Origin: Sanchytrium tribonematis
Lineage: Eukaryota; Sanchytriomycota; Sanchytriomycetes; Sanchytriales; Sanchytriaceae
DNA length: 14,959 nucleotides
Assembly: GCA_018985235.1 (NCBI GenBank)
Contig: JADGIG010000161.1
Span: 1 to 14,959, forward strand
Reading direction: 5' to 3'
Both the position numbers and the translations under genes were made by a program. Positions within the stretch are counted from its first letter, which is position 1, and every line of letters starts with the position of its first letter. The notes under the pieces are model-generated. The model was not told where the DNA came from and did not search any database. It was given only the letters and a program-made list of their open reading frames with translations. Below are positions 1-8,228 of the stretch, piece by piece.

Positions 1-2794
1 CAATTTAAGTTGTATAAACATGCAAATTGGATCTCATTTATATGGTCTCATTTGACTTCTGACATAAATATTAAGGATTTGGCACTGATAACAATGCAAT
101 CCATACGCTTTTTTCAGCTTGAAATCAACATCCCAGAATTTGTTCAAAACATCCGAGCACTCGAAATCCGGGAAGGAAGTTTGATACAAGTCATTTCATT
201 GCTACTTAAAAATAATCAGGACAGCCAGTTGGTGGATCTGATGATGCACCTAAGCATTGATTTATTTCAGCGAGTTTTACACAATGATTTTTCACCAGAT
301 TTGCTTGATCAAATTGATCATATTATTCATCATGGTACACATGAACTTCTCCCAGACTGTATTAATGTTATATTTCAAGCGATATTGAAATCAGAAATAG
401 ATATCCCTGCTTTTAATAAGTCCTTGAAGTGGTACTTGCTTGTAAAAAATAATAACTGCGACAAAAATCTCATTAAAATCCTACCGATGCTATACAACCA
501 TCATTTGTTTCCAAAATTATTGCAACAAATTCCTTATTCAAAAGAATATCATTCGGATTACTTATTTTTATTATCTGTGTTGGAATACAAAAATTTGCAT
601 TTGGAAATTTGTATGGATTTGAGAGAAAAATATCAACTGGGCAAGAAGCATATTACCAGATTAAAATCGATTGATTGCGATTATTCTCCTTTGGATTTAT
701 TAGAATCAAGTCTTATCCCTCAATTGATTAATTCCGACAATCAGGATCCCAAATACATTCAAAGTTTATTAATGTCACTATATTACCAAAATTTTGATCT
801 CATTAAAATTAAACAAAGATCTTTAACATTACAAGTCAACAACAAACCCGTACATGTTCCAGTACAAACTCCACTTTATATGCTTGAAAATACAAATGAC
901 CCCATTCATATGCTACTTAATCGAATAAGAAACCAAATGGAAAGAGGAATTCGTGCTCAAATTGAAAATGAAGATGAGACTGAAGAGGACAACGAGGATG
1001 ACGACATTGAGGAAGTTCAGAGTGACAATGAGGACCAAATGGATATTGATGATGACGAAGACAATGCAGAGGAAATTAAAAACGAGGAAGACGTAGAAGA
1101 CAGCGAAGAGGAGAATGAACTTGGCATAGAGTTTGAGGAAATACACATGGAATCTGGGGAGTTAGAATCTGACCAAGAGGAAGAAATCTACGAGGAGGAC
1201 AATGAAAACGACGAGGAGATGCAAGAAATGCCTGGAACGAGGCCGGTCCATCACATCATGCGGCAATTACATACACACATACATCATAAAATACCCATTC
1301 ATGTTGCTAAAAATTACAAATTGCCAGACTCTTACCAAATACAAACCCCCGAAATCGAAGAATTGCCCTTTAAAGAATCAAAATCTTTGGATAATGATAT
1401 TGGCAGTATTTTTTCATATCAAAATGAACTACTTGATCCCAATGCAAGCGTATTTGGTGCACTATTCAACAAATCACCGTCTATTGAAATGTCAAAATCT
1501 GAAACCAAATACCATATTCAAGAAAGTCTTACTGTGCTTCCTTTTGGTTCTATTAATCCGTTGCTCCTTAATGCAATCTCGCGTGTATACAAACTAAATC
1601 CTAATAATATAACTGCTAGTCCTTTGCTAAGTTACCTATTTGCACTGCAATTAAATGACCCTTTAATCTTACAATGCAAAGTTCTCCCTAATTGGATCAA
1701 TTCGATTATTCAGTCAGTTCCTTTTTTAGTTCCATTAAGGGTGAGACAATTGCTATTTCATAAGCATCATTCCAGAAACAAAATGATAATTTCAAGACAA
1801 AAGATACTCCCATCTCTTATTTATATGATGGAGCGATACCAAAATATTAACATTATATTTATAAACGAAGTTGGAACAGGTCTTGGATGCACAAATGAGT
1901 TTTACACGCTGGGATGCAAAGAATTGGCAAGGAAAGACTTAAAAATATGGATGGACAAGGATCAACTTTATCCACTTCCTATTGTGAATGATGACACGAG
2001 ATTGTATTTATTTGAAACATTAGGTGCATTTATTGCTCAAGGAATTATGAATAAGCATGTTCTTAGTTTGGATCTACATATTTTGTTTTTAAAACTAATT
2101 TTGCGCGATTTAAAATTTGATTTCAATGACTTAAAAGAGATTCTTCCACAGGTCACGAGAGTTATTGAAGAGTGTAGAGTAGGCAGAATGGACATTGGTG
2201 GTCTAAATTTGGACTTTCATTATCCTGGCACCGACGTTTTGATGATTGAGAAAAACAAGTCACTAAATCAGGATTGTTTGGAGGAATATGTGGATTGTCT
2301 GTTAGATTATACATTTGGTGTAGGCATGAAACCAATTGTTCAATCGGTCCGAAAGGGAATTCAAAAAATTGTACCTTTGGAAATATTTAGTGCTTTAAGA
2401 GGCCAAGAATTGTTAAATTTGCTTTCTAGTCACTACACGAAATGGAAGATTACTGGTAACAATTGCTCATATAGACATGGCATCCAATGTCGAATGCGGA
2501 CATGGCATTTTAAAAAACGATACTCTTTTCAAAATGTTTTTACAAATATTGAGCGAATTCGACAAAGTGCAGCAAGAATTGTTTTTAATGTTCATTAGTG
2601 GAAGCAAAAAATTACCTAATCAATCTTGGTCTGATCTTATTCCTAAAATGAAAGTAGTTTTAAAAGAAAATGGATTGCCGAGCGTGATGACTTGCGCTCA
2701 TTATCTCAAGATTAGAAACTATACAGCAATAGAGGTATTTCAGAGAGAGTTGCTGCTAGCAATGAATGAAGGATCTGAATTCCATCTGTCTTAA
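1..2794 (+). CDS. UFD4: HECT-type E3 ubiquitin ligase, UFD4/TRIP12 family, 5' partial, two exons
   Basis: HECT ligases take ubiquitin from an E2 onto a catalytic cysteine and pass it to substrates; UFD4/TRIP12 acts in ubiquitin-fusion and N-degron degradation. The frame is open at the window edge, so the N-terminus is missing; 924 residues are visible. Residues about 1-310 look like a helical solenoid. Residues about 321-412 are a dense Asp/Glu tract. The HECT N-lobe runs from about residue 590 and contains NEVGTGLG followed by a TNEFYTL segment, which is typical of TRIP12/UFD4. Exon 1 (1-2455) joins exon 2 (2475-2794) across a 19-nt intron. Exon 2 carries the C-lobe: FISGSKKLP, then [12 protein letters not shown], whose Cys (codon 2693-2695) is the catalytic residue, and the terminal FHLS typical of the family. 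HUWE1/Tom1 also has an acidic tract, but its HECT sequence and C-terminus differ. The family call is firm; substrates are unknown. Confidence 0.93.
2456..2474 (+). other. 19-nt spliceosomal intron in UFD4
   Basis: Sequence GTAACAATTGCTCATATAG. Without removal, the HECT frame continues as unrelated residues and stops at 2598, missing the catalytic cysteine. With removal, the codon g|ac gives Asp and the reading passes into the frame at 2477, which encodes the rest of the HECT C-lobe (NVECGHG, then [13 protein letters not shown]). Phase 1. The donor GTA and acceptor TAG match the introns in DOT1 and SEC31. Confidence 0.87.
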
Positions 2795-2800
2795 AATAAA
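2795..2800 (+). terminator. candidate poly(A) signal of UFD4
   Basis: AATAAA directly abuts the UFD4 stop codon (2792-2794). The next start codon is at 2814, so the UFD4 3' UTR probably overlaps the next gene. Hexamers also lie close after the stops of the PABPN1-like gene (3140), VPS60 (3893), the first zinc-finger gene (4363) and, on the minus strand, DOT1 and the sugar porter. Inferred from motif and position only. Confidence 0.5.
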
Positions 2801-2813
2801 AGGATTTCTCTCC

Positions 2814-3125
2814 ATGTCTGAGAATGTTGATCAAAGAAGCATTTATGTAGGGAATGTAGATTTCAGTGTGACAAGTGAAGAATTAGGACTATTTTTTAAA
2901 TCTGCCGGCAAAGTTAATAGGGTTACGATACTAACAAATCAAAAAGGACTACCCAAGGGCTTTGCATATGTGGAATTTGGCGATGTTGAGGCTGTCCAAA
3001 AGGCACTATTGCTCAATGGAGAAATCTTGAGTAATAGACCATTAAAAGTTAGTACTAAACGTACCAATGTGCCTGGAAGAGGACGAGGTAGAGGTAGGGG
3101 CAGAAGCAGATCGAGGCCTTACTAA
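2814..3125 (+). CDS. PABPN1: nuclear poly(A)-binding protein, PABPN1/Pab2 type (single RRM plus RG tail)
   Basis: This 103-residue RNA-binding protein probably binds poly(A) tails in the nucleus and controls tail length and RNA surveillance, as PABPN1 and S. pombe Pab2 do. After a few residues comes one RRM (about 6-84): SIYVGNVDF is RNP2, KGFAYVEF is RNP1, and the VNRVTIL stretch and the KRTNVPG end are hallmarks of the type II poly(A)-binding family. The last 15 or so residues are Arg/Gly-rich (GRGRGRGR), a likely arginine-methylation and RNA-binding tail. Animal proteins have a longer N-terminal acidic and coiled-coil part that is absent here. The start at 2814 lies 19 bp after the UFD4 stop. 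An in-frame ATG at 2766 would overlap UFD4 and add residues not seen in the family, so 2814 is preferred. Its promoter must lie within UFD4 coding sequence. Confidence 0.85.
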   Translation: MSENVDQRSIYVGNVDFSVTSEELGLFFKSAGKVNRVTILTNQKGLPKGFAYVEFGDVEAVQKALLLNGEILSNRPLKVSTKRTNVPGRGRGRGRGRSRSRPY

Positions 3126-3243
3126 GATGTTAAATTTACAATAAAGACATCCATTAACAAATAAAATAAAGGCTTTATCTCTACGAAATGCAAATGAACG
3201 GTAAAAGCAGCATCAAATATTTCTCCTTTAAACCAAATTAAAA

Positions 3244-3876
3244 ATGCAGCGATTTTTTGGTCAAGCCAATTCGCAACCTAAACCGACTCTCAATGATGCA
3301 ATAAATAAACAAGATGGAAGAGTTAGTCAAATACAAGATAGAATTAACAAAATTGATCAACAATTAGCACAACTCAAGCCTAAATTACATATACCGAGTC
3401 AGAAACAAAGAGCAATGCAATTGCTTCAACAAAAAAAACAATACGAGCAACAGCTTCAACAGATCATGAATATATCCTACAATATGACAAACACTCAACT
3501 TCATGTAGAGTCTATTGAAAATACTCAAGTCATAGTAGATACAATGAAGCAAAGTACCAAACAAATGAAATCTCAAATGAAAAAAATGAATGTTGGAAAA
3601 ATAGAGGATCTTCAGTACGAACTCGAGGAACTTATGGAAGATAGTAACGAAATTCAAGCTATTTTGGGACAGAGTTATAACGTAGATGTAAACGAGGAGG
3701 AATTAGAATTGGAATTACAACAATTGGAAGACATGGACATCAGCGAATTGATGGCTAACATACCTGCAGTCGAACCTGTCGCGGCAATTCCAAGCGCCTC
3801 GTTAGCAACTCAGCAATCAGCGGAAAAATCAAATGAAATGAAAGAGTCGCAAATTCCTGGCAGCATAGCCCATTGA
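3244..3876 (+). CDS. VPS60: ESCRT-III subunit Vps60/CHMP5 (SNF7 family)
   Basis: This 210-residue, intronless SNF7-family protein is near the usual length (about 220). Vps60/CHMP5 forms ESCRT-III filaments on endosomes and recruits Vta1 to stimulate the Vps4 ATPase in multivesicular-body sorting. The N-terminus MQRFFG followed by a Pro-containing linker matches the CHMP5 start. Residues about 20-135 are the charged, Gln-rich helical core, with QKQRAMQLLQQKKQYEQQ matching the CHMP5 helix 2 region. EDLQYELEELMEDSNEIQ is the conserved helix that, in CHMP5, precedes the Vta1-binding part. The acidic stretch around 155-172 (EEELELELQQLEDM) corresponds to the Vta1-interacting region, and the tail QIPGS resembles the CHMP5 C-terminus. 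The gene stands alone, 118 bp after the previous stop, with an AATAAA 17 bases after its own stop. Confidence 0.92.
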   Translation: MQRFFGQANSQPKPTLNDAINKQDGRVSQIQDRINKIDQQLAQLKPKLHIPSQKQRAMQLLQQKKQYEQQLQQIMNISYNMTNTQLHVESIENTQVIVDTMKQSTKQMKSQMKKMNVGKIEDLQYELEELMEDSNEIQAILGQSYNVDVNEEELELELQQLEDMDISELMANIPAVEPVAAIPSASLATQQSAEKSNEMKESQIPGSIAH

Positions 3877-4007
3877 TCATCGTATAGTAGTAAATAAACA
3901 AATTTACTGTTGCAAGTTAAACTTTGCTCTAATGATTGGTATTACAGGATCTTGGATCGCTTTAAGACCTTGAAAATCTAAATTTACAATATTAAAGCTA
4001 TATTTTG

Positions 4008-4358
4008 ATGAAAAATTACATGATATGTTTTTGGGATGATTGCCAACAAGATGTAGACGACATTATGGAGCATTTAAGTTCACATGTTGGATATCAAAAA
4101 GAATTTAGTTTTCATGGAAAATGCATGTGGAAATTTTGCAAGGTGTCGAAATCAACGCGATCAAGGTTACTGAGTCATTTGAGATCTCATTTGGATTTGC
4201 GCCCTTACAAATGTCACTGCGGCAAAAAATTTAAAAGAAAAAGTGACCTTAAGGCTCACAACAACGTATGTAAGACCAAGTTTGAAAAGGCAGTTCAGTT
4301 ACTTTTTCATGGAATCCCTATCCCACACAACTTTGAATGCTTTGTATGGATGAAATAA
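4008..4358 (+). CDS. C2H2 zinc-finger protein, PacC/ZIC-like three-finger set (copy 1)
   Basis: This small 116-residue protein consists almost only of three adjacent zinc fingers. It is probably a nuclear DNA-binding regulator; target and role are unknown. Finger 1 begins CFWDDC (C-x4-C) and ends HLSSH. Finger 2 is CMWKFC with a 12-residue spacer and HLRSH. Finger 3 is CHCGKKFKRKSD, then AHNNVC. The C-x-W-x-x-C form of fingers 1-2 and the HVG linker are shared by the PacC/Rim101 and GLI/ZIC families. Finger 3 is odd: one residue between the cysteines instead of two, and a final Cys in place of His. The first ATG is at 4008. A Met at 4020 aligns with the start of copy 2 and is an alternative. 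It lacks the long regulatory C-terminus of true PacC, so orthology is not claimed. AATAAA follows the stop at 4363. Confidence 0.75.
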   Translation: MKNYMICFWDDCQQDVDDIMEHLSSHVGYQKEFSFHGKCMWKFCKVSKSTRSRLLSHLRSHLDLRPYKCHCGKKFKRKSDLKAHNNVCKTKFEKAVQLLFHGIPIPHNFECFVWMK

Positions 4359-4529
4359 GCAAAATAAATTATAGATTATAATAGAAACGACGGAACAAAA
4401 CCGTTTCAATTTTGCAACAGGCTCTGTGAGACCTGTGCACGGTGATTACCAACAGTATTGATTGCATTCCTGTCATTGGTTTTTAGGCTGCAGGTTTTAT
4501 TCTTGACGGGCAGACACCTAGCACATGAG

Positions 4530-4856
4530 ATGTTCTGCGAGTGGGGAGGTTGTCACCAAATTCTTACAAAAGAAGAGACCTTGAATCACTTGAGCGATCA
4601 CGTTGGTTTTAAAAGGAGAAATAGCTTTGATGGTATATGCAGATGGAAGCACTGCAATGTCCGAAAATCTGATAGAACAAAGCTAATTTCACATGTTATC
4701 TCGCACATCAAGGTCGTATTTTACAATTGTGAATGCGGTAAAACTTTTAAACGAAAGTCTGATCATGCCGCGCATAGGAAGAAATGCAATGCATACTTTG
4801 ATTCGATCGTTAATATATTGTTTGAAGGGCTGCCCGATAAACCCACGGAACATTAG
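4530..4856 (+). CDS. C2H2 zinc-finger protein, PacC/ZIC-like three-finger set (copy 2)
   Basis: This 108-residue tandem paralogue of the gene at 4008 aligns along its whole length, with roughly 40-45% identical residues by eye. Finger 1 is CEWGGC ending HLSDH. Finger 2 is CRWKHC ending HVISH. Finger 3 is CECGKTFKRKSD ending AHRKKC, and shares the unusual C-x1-C...H-x3-C arrangement. After the fingers both copies keep an F..(I/V)..LF.G.P segment, so the conserved unit extends past the fingers. The frame is open upstream to 4458 but the only ATG before finger 1 is at 4530, which aligns with Met 4020 of copy 1. A short upstream exon cannot be excluded. Target and function are unknown. Confidence 0.7.
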   Translation: MFCEWGGCHQILTKEETLNHLSDHVGFKRRNSFDGICRWKHCNVRKSDRTKLISHVISHIKVVFYNCECGKTFKRKSDHAAHRKKCNAYFDSIVNILFEGLPDKPTEH

Positions 4857-5048
4857 TAACAAATATGGTAATTATTTATAGTCCTATTACGATCTTATTA
4901 TGGCTACGGGAACAACAATTGATATTAGAGCGAAAATAATTTAATAAAAAATACAAACTCTTCAGCAAATTGGCATGTTATGCAGCATTAATTCTTTGGC
5001 CATTTGAAGTAGACTAAAAGTAAAGCTTGGCAAGCAATTGAAACACGA

Positions 5049-5255
5049 ATGTCATTTATTTATTTGGCACAAGACAGAAAACTTCAGGAAAAGAAGTTTG
5101 AAGAAAAACTGGATGATCTTGAAGCTAGACTACAAAGATGCACTATATTTAAAGAGAATCATGAGAAGCCACCTAAAGAACTGGAATTTGTCAGATTTCA
5201 CGCTGAGTTCAATCATTATCATTCAAAACGAGTCACTTTTAATCTTATTGAGTAA
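5049..5255 (+). CDS. small hypothetical protein with coiled-coil-like N-terminus
   Basis: A 68-codon ORF starting at ATG 5049. Residues about 9-31 are rich in Glu, Lys, Asp and Leu (RKLQEKKFEEKLDDLEARLQ) with a heptad-like spacing that suggests a coiled coil. The rest (KPPKELEFVRFHAEF) is not recognised. It lies between the zinc-finger pair and the next plus-strand gene, with about 190 bp free on each side. A GT...AG interval of 24 nt at 5252-5275 would remove the stop and add about 15 residues in the same frame; there is no independent support for this. No family is assigned and the ORF could be spurious. Confidence 0.4.
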   Translation: MSFIYLAQDRKLQEKKFEEKLDDLEARLQRCTIFKENHEKPPKELEFVRFHAEFNHYHSKRVTFNLIE

Positions 5256-5451
5256 ACAATTGGGTTCTAAATTAGTTTGATATTTCAGAAATTAACTTGG
5301 GTCGAAGGAGTTATGTCAGCATAGGTAGTGACTCAGCAGAGGGAACCTTGTAACATCTTTAATTTTTACTTACCATCAATGAACATCGTTGTGCTGTGTC
5401 ATCCTGTTTCCGTGTTTTTCCAATTTGTAGCAAAAAACGAGAGGGCGAAAC

Positions 5452-6576
5452 ATGTGGGAATCCATACCGTTGTCAGTCACAAAATGCCATTACTTTGATG
5501 GATTATTTTTAGAGCAAAAAGATTCATTGTTGCATTACGACATGCAGGGAAGAAAGATTCTCGATCAATATAGCAAACCAGTGTCTTTTGTTTTTGATGG
5601 ATATTTCGTTGCAAATAATATTCTGTACAAATCACATAAATTTTCGGAAACTATCAAAATTCTAGAAACCAAGATTGACGATATATGCCGATCGACTGAC
5701 TATTGGATTATTTTGTACAAAAAAACGCTTTATCTTTACAGCTTAGATGGAAAATTGTTAGACGAGAAAAAGTTTAATTCGCACTCCAAATTAATACAAT
5801 GCGATCCCCCTCTTTTAAGTAATAAGATCAAAAATCTTGAAATCAGAATAAGCATGAATAAGTTAAATTTTTCAGAAAATAAGATTGTTGGTATTTGCCA
5901 CGCTGGCGAGGGTTCTGTTGTGCTTCAGCGAGCAGATGATAAAATGTTGCTTTATTATAATTATTGTGAGGCACTTTGTCTACCTTGGCCAAAATCCTAC
6001 TTTATTTACGATAAGTTTATATTTTTACACGTGGGTAACGAAATAAGGCTATACGATTGCGAATTTGGCGTCCAGATAAAATCTTTAAATATTGATTTTG
6101 AAATAAGTGAGTTTATTTATTCTGGTAAATTTTTGATAGCATTTAATGATTCCGAAATTGTTTTCACTTCATTTCTATTTACAAGTGGTATCGACGAAAT
6201 TTTGAAATTGAATGTCGAAGGAATCACTTTGGATTTAGGTCTGGAAAAGCCGGAAGACTTGAATGCGGTGAATGACATTTTAACTTGTGATAAGCACGAC
6301 GTCCCTTTACAATTAGCTCTTATGACTGTCAAGGAAATATCACTGCTTTTTGTAAACATGAAATCTGATTTAACGGATCGCCTATTGTATATCATTCAAA
6401 TTCTTAATAAGCAAGACCACCCATTTATACAAGATACTAGAAAGCAATTGTTTAAATATTTAGAAAATGAACGTAAAAAATCCTTGGCTTCTTTACGATT
6501 GAAATCAAAGATTCAAGCTCTTGAAAAAATGCCAAAATGTGTTCTTCCCTACAGCGTTGAGAACGTCTACTTTTAA
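5452..6576 (+). CDS. unrecognised 374-residue protein, possibly beta-propeller-like
   Basis: A single long ORF of 374 residues. Its length in AT-rich DNA and its fit between neighbours make it a real gene. I do not recognise the family. Most of the protein alternates short hydrophobic and aromatic strands with polar turns (WIILYKKTLYLYSLDGK, FIFLHVGNEIRLYD), the texture of WD-like beta-propellers, although no clear GH-WD repeats are seen. The last 75 or so residues become helical and Lys-rich (LFKYLENERKKSLASLRLK). No signal peptide or clear membrane segment is visible. The start may lie further upstream: ATG 5379 with eleven in-frame codons, then a 19-nt GT...TAG interval (5412-5430), rejoins this frame in phase. 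It converges on the PXA gene with 10 bp between stop codons. Trafficking-complex propeller proteins are one possibility only. Confidence 0.75.
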   Translation: MWESIPLSVTKCHYFDGLFLEQKDSLLHYDMQGRKILDQYSKPVSFVFDGYFVANNILYKSHKFSETIKILETKIDDICRSTDYWIILYKKTLYLYSLDGKLLDEKKFNSHSKLIQCDPPLLSNKIKNLEIRISMNKLNFSENKIVGICHAGEGSVVLQRADDKMLLYYNYCEALCLPWPKSYFIYDKFIFLHVGNEIRLYDCEFGVQIKSLNIDFEISEFIYSGKFLIAFNDSEIVFTSFLFTSGIDEILKLNVEGITLDLGLEKPEDLNAVNDILTCDKHDVPLQLALMTVKEISLLFVNMKSDLTDRLLYIIQILNKQDHPFIQDTRKQLFKYLENERKKSLASLRLKSKIQALEKMPKCVLPYSVENVYF

Positions 6577-6592
6577 TAAAAGCCATTTATTT
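6574..6592. terminator. convergent gene ends with overlapping poly(A) signals
   Basis: The plus-strand stop TAA (6574-6576) overlaps AATAAA (6575-6580). On the minus strand the PXA stop (6587-6589) lies within an AATAAA as well (complement of 6586-6591). Only 10 bp separate the two coding regions, so each 3' UTR must run into the other gene's coding sequence. Confidence 0.5.
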
Positions 6593-7846
6593 CGGAGACT
6601 TTCTCAAAAGTTCTTGTTTATAGCTGTTGCTATGACTATACGAAGTCCTATGACTTCTGATTTCAGGTATCTTCAGGTGCGAGTTTGTATATTTAATACT
6701 TTTTGTTCTTCGAGGCTTGGGGAGAAAAACGTAGTTCATGACTATATCCATCAGTCCATATATTAGATGCTTGTTCCTTTGCTTACTAGAGAAAACTGCC
6801 AGGAAATTTTTATCCATCAAGTTGTCAATTCTCTCTTTACCTCCAAAAAGCTGAATGAGAAAAGGAGGCAAATTTTCATTTAATGCTTTCGCCAATTCTC
6901 TTCTTTGTTTACCGTATGGAACAAATTCATATTCCTCATCAATTACAAACGGCTTTGGCGACTTTTGTAAAAACATCATTTCATCTAAAAATTTCACGAT
7001 TATAGTCAAAAGGTCATGATTTAAAGTATCGTCTAGAAACTTTTTTAGTAGTTTATCGAGATAGTCACCCAAAGTACCACATAAAATGGGTTCTAACAAA
7101 GTCTCGTAAGTTTTCCAAAACCACTGAAATGAATTTGGTAAATCGCCTTGGTCTTTAATGTTGAAAATATTATCTATAATGTCAATGAGATCCTTGTAAT
7201 ATTTTGGAGAATAGGGTTTGAAAATATTTTTAAAAATCTGAACTAAATTTGGAATGTCGTAAGGGTAACTTTCAGTTGAAGGAGTCAAAATGATAATTTC
7301 TAGCAAAGTATATATCATATCCGGTCTGCTAGCCGACTCAATTCCTAATTCAATTATAAAAGATACGATGTCAACAGTTAAAATGTAAACAGTTTGAGAA
7401 TCGCGGTCTTGGTCTTTCAAGATATTATCTGTGATCCTTTTTGCATATTCTCTAATGTAGCCTGCTTCATCATCAATAGCGGGATGTGGTTTAATAGAGT
7501 GGAAATAGCTATCTAGTGAATGGGATGGAAACGACCCGTAAAATTCTTTTGATGTATGATAAGTTGTGATGTGATGCCTTATTAATTGCAAAGCATCTAA
7601 TAGTATTATCTCAGACATGTTGATCTGACTGTAAATAGATTTCAAATTTAGTATAAATTGGCTCATCAATTCTCCAACTACACGAGGGAAGACAGGATAA
7701 GTACTAAATGTGTAATACCATGAAAGAATATATTCTTTGACAATGTGGTTCATAAATGACTCTAATTGGATTTGTAATTCTGCATTGGTGGTAAATTCTG
7801 GGAAATTTGTGATAGAGCTAGAAATTTCACTTGAGCGCCTCCTCAT
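6587..7846 (-). CDS. PXA-domain protein (sorting-nexin-associated, membrane-contact type)
   Basis: A 419-residue intronless protein. PXA domains occur in SNX13/SNX14/Mdm1-type tethers and in fungal Pxa1-like proteins, with roles in endosome, vacuole or ER contact and lipid handling. Residues about 25-200 fit the domain: a helical start with SWY, TYPVFP, and IILLDALQLIRHH, followed by the hallmark HPAIDDEAGYIREYAKRI and an SRPDMIYTLLEII helix. The C-terminal part (about 290-400) resembles a nexin-C region: ELAKALNENLPPFLIQLFGG, then a NKHLIYGLMDIVMNYVF helix. The tail is Ser/Arg/Lys-rich. No PX domain, RGS domain or N-terminal transmembrane pair is visible, so it is the short form rather than full Mdm1/SNX14. 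The start ATG at 7846 is the only one before an upstream in-frame stop. It is convergent with the unknown gene at 5452. Confidence 0.78.
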   Translation of the reverse strand: MRRRSSEISSSITNFPEFTTNAELQIQLESFMNHIVKEYILSWYYTFSTYPVFPRVVGELMSQFILNLKSIYSQINMSEIILLDALQLIRHHITTYHTSKEFYGSFPSHSLDSYFHSIKPHPAIDDEAGYIREYAKRITDNILKDQDRDSQTVYILTVDIVSFIIELGIESASRPDMIYTLLEIIILTPSTESYPYDIPNLVQIFKNIFKPYSPKYYKDLIDIIDNIFNIKDQGDLPNSFQWFWKTYETLLEPILCGTLGDYLDKLLKKFLDDTLNHDLLTIIVKFLDEMMFLQKSPKPFVIDEEYEFVPYGKQRRELAKALNENLPPFLIQLFGGKERIDNLMDKNFLAVFSSKQRNKHLIYGLMDIVMNYVFLPKPRRTKSIKYTNSHLKIPEIRSHRTSYSHSNSYKQELLRKSPK

Positions 7847-8228
7847 TTGAAAAAGTAAAACAATGTTTTTATCGAGAATACCATCATTAGCACAAGATGC
7901 TTAAGTCTTTTTTAGCACTGAGTTTTTCAATCAATAATCAACATTAAACACTTAGGTTTTATTAAATAACTATTCTACATCAATGGTGGCAGAAATTTTG
8001 AAATAAATATTGTTCTAGACAACATTTGGATTTAAATTTATATTTTTTTGCTGTAGAAAGATAATGACTATATTTATCTTAAATTTGCAAAACAAAAACT
8101 AATACGATTGAACTTCATCGGCTGACTTGTCATATTTAAAGAGCCTAAGATATGTTAATATTTTGAATAAATGAGTTGCAAGATACAAGCAAAATGATGA
8201 GTGATCTTATTATCTGAATTTATTTACA
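7847..8228. other. intergenic region between PXA gene start and DOT1 end
   Basis: AT-rich sequence of 382 bp with no ORF of note and no tRNA-like or rRNA-like segment. It must hold the promoter of the PXA gene (transcribed leftwards) and the DOT1 3' end; an AATAAA on the minus strand lies just past the DOT1 stop. ATGATGA- and CTGA-like boxes near 8190-8220 are too close together for a C/D snoRNA. Confidence 0.6.

Noticed and set aside
913-1146. Minus-strand hydrophobic ORF opposite the acidic tract of UFD4
   Set aside because: The complement of GAG/GAT/GAC runs naturally reads as Leu/Val/Ile/Phe. The sense strand is a well-supported ligase.
2766-2813. Upstream ATG at 2766 for the poly(A)-binding protein
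   Set aside because: It overlaps the end of UFD4 and adds sixteen residues with no family similarity; the ATG at 2814 starts just before the RRM.
4472-4486. TTTTAG as an acceptor for an upstream exon of the second zinc-finger gene
   Set aside because: No GT lies 19 nt upstream. The nearest donor gives 15 nt and no ATG-started exon in phase.
4900-4944. Short ORF of 14 codons at ATG 4900
   Set aside because: Too short, no splice sites leading out of it and no recognisable sequence.
8190-8220. Possible C/D-box snoRNA (ATGATGA followed by CTGA)
   Set aside because: The boxes are only about 20 nt apart with no flanking stem and no second box pair. This is expected by chance in AT-rich sequence.
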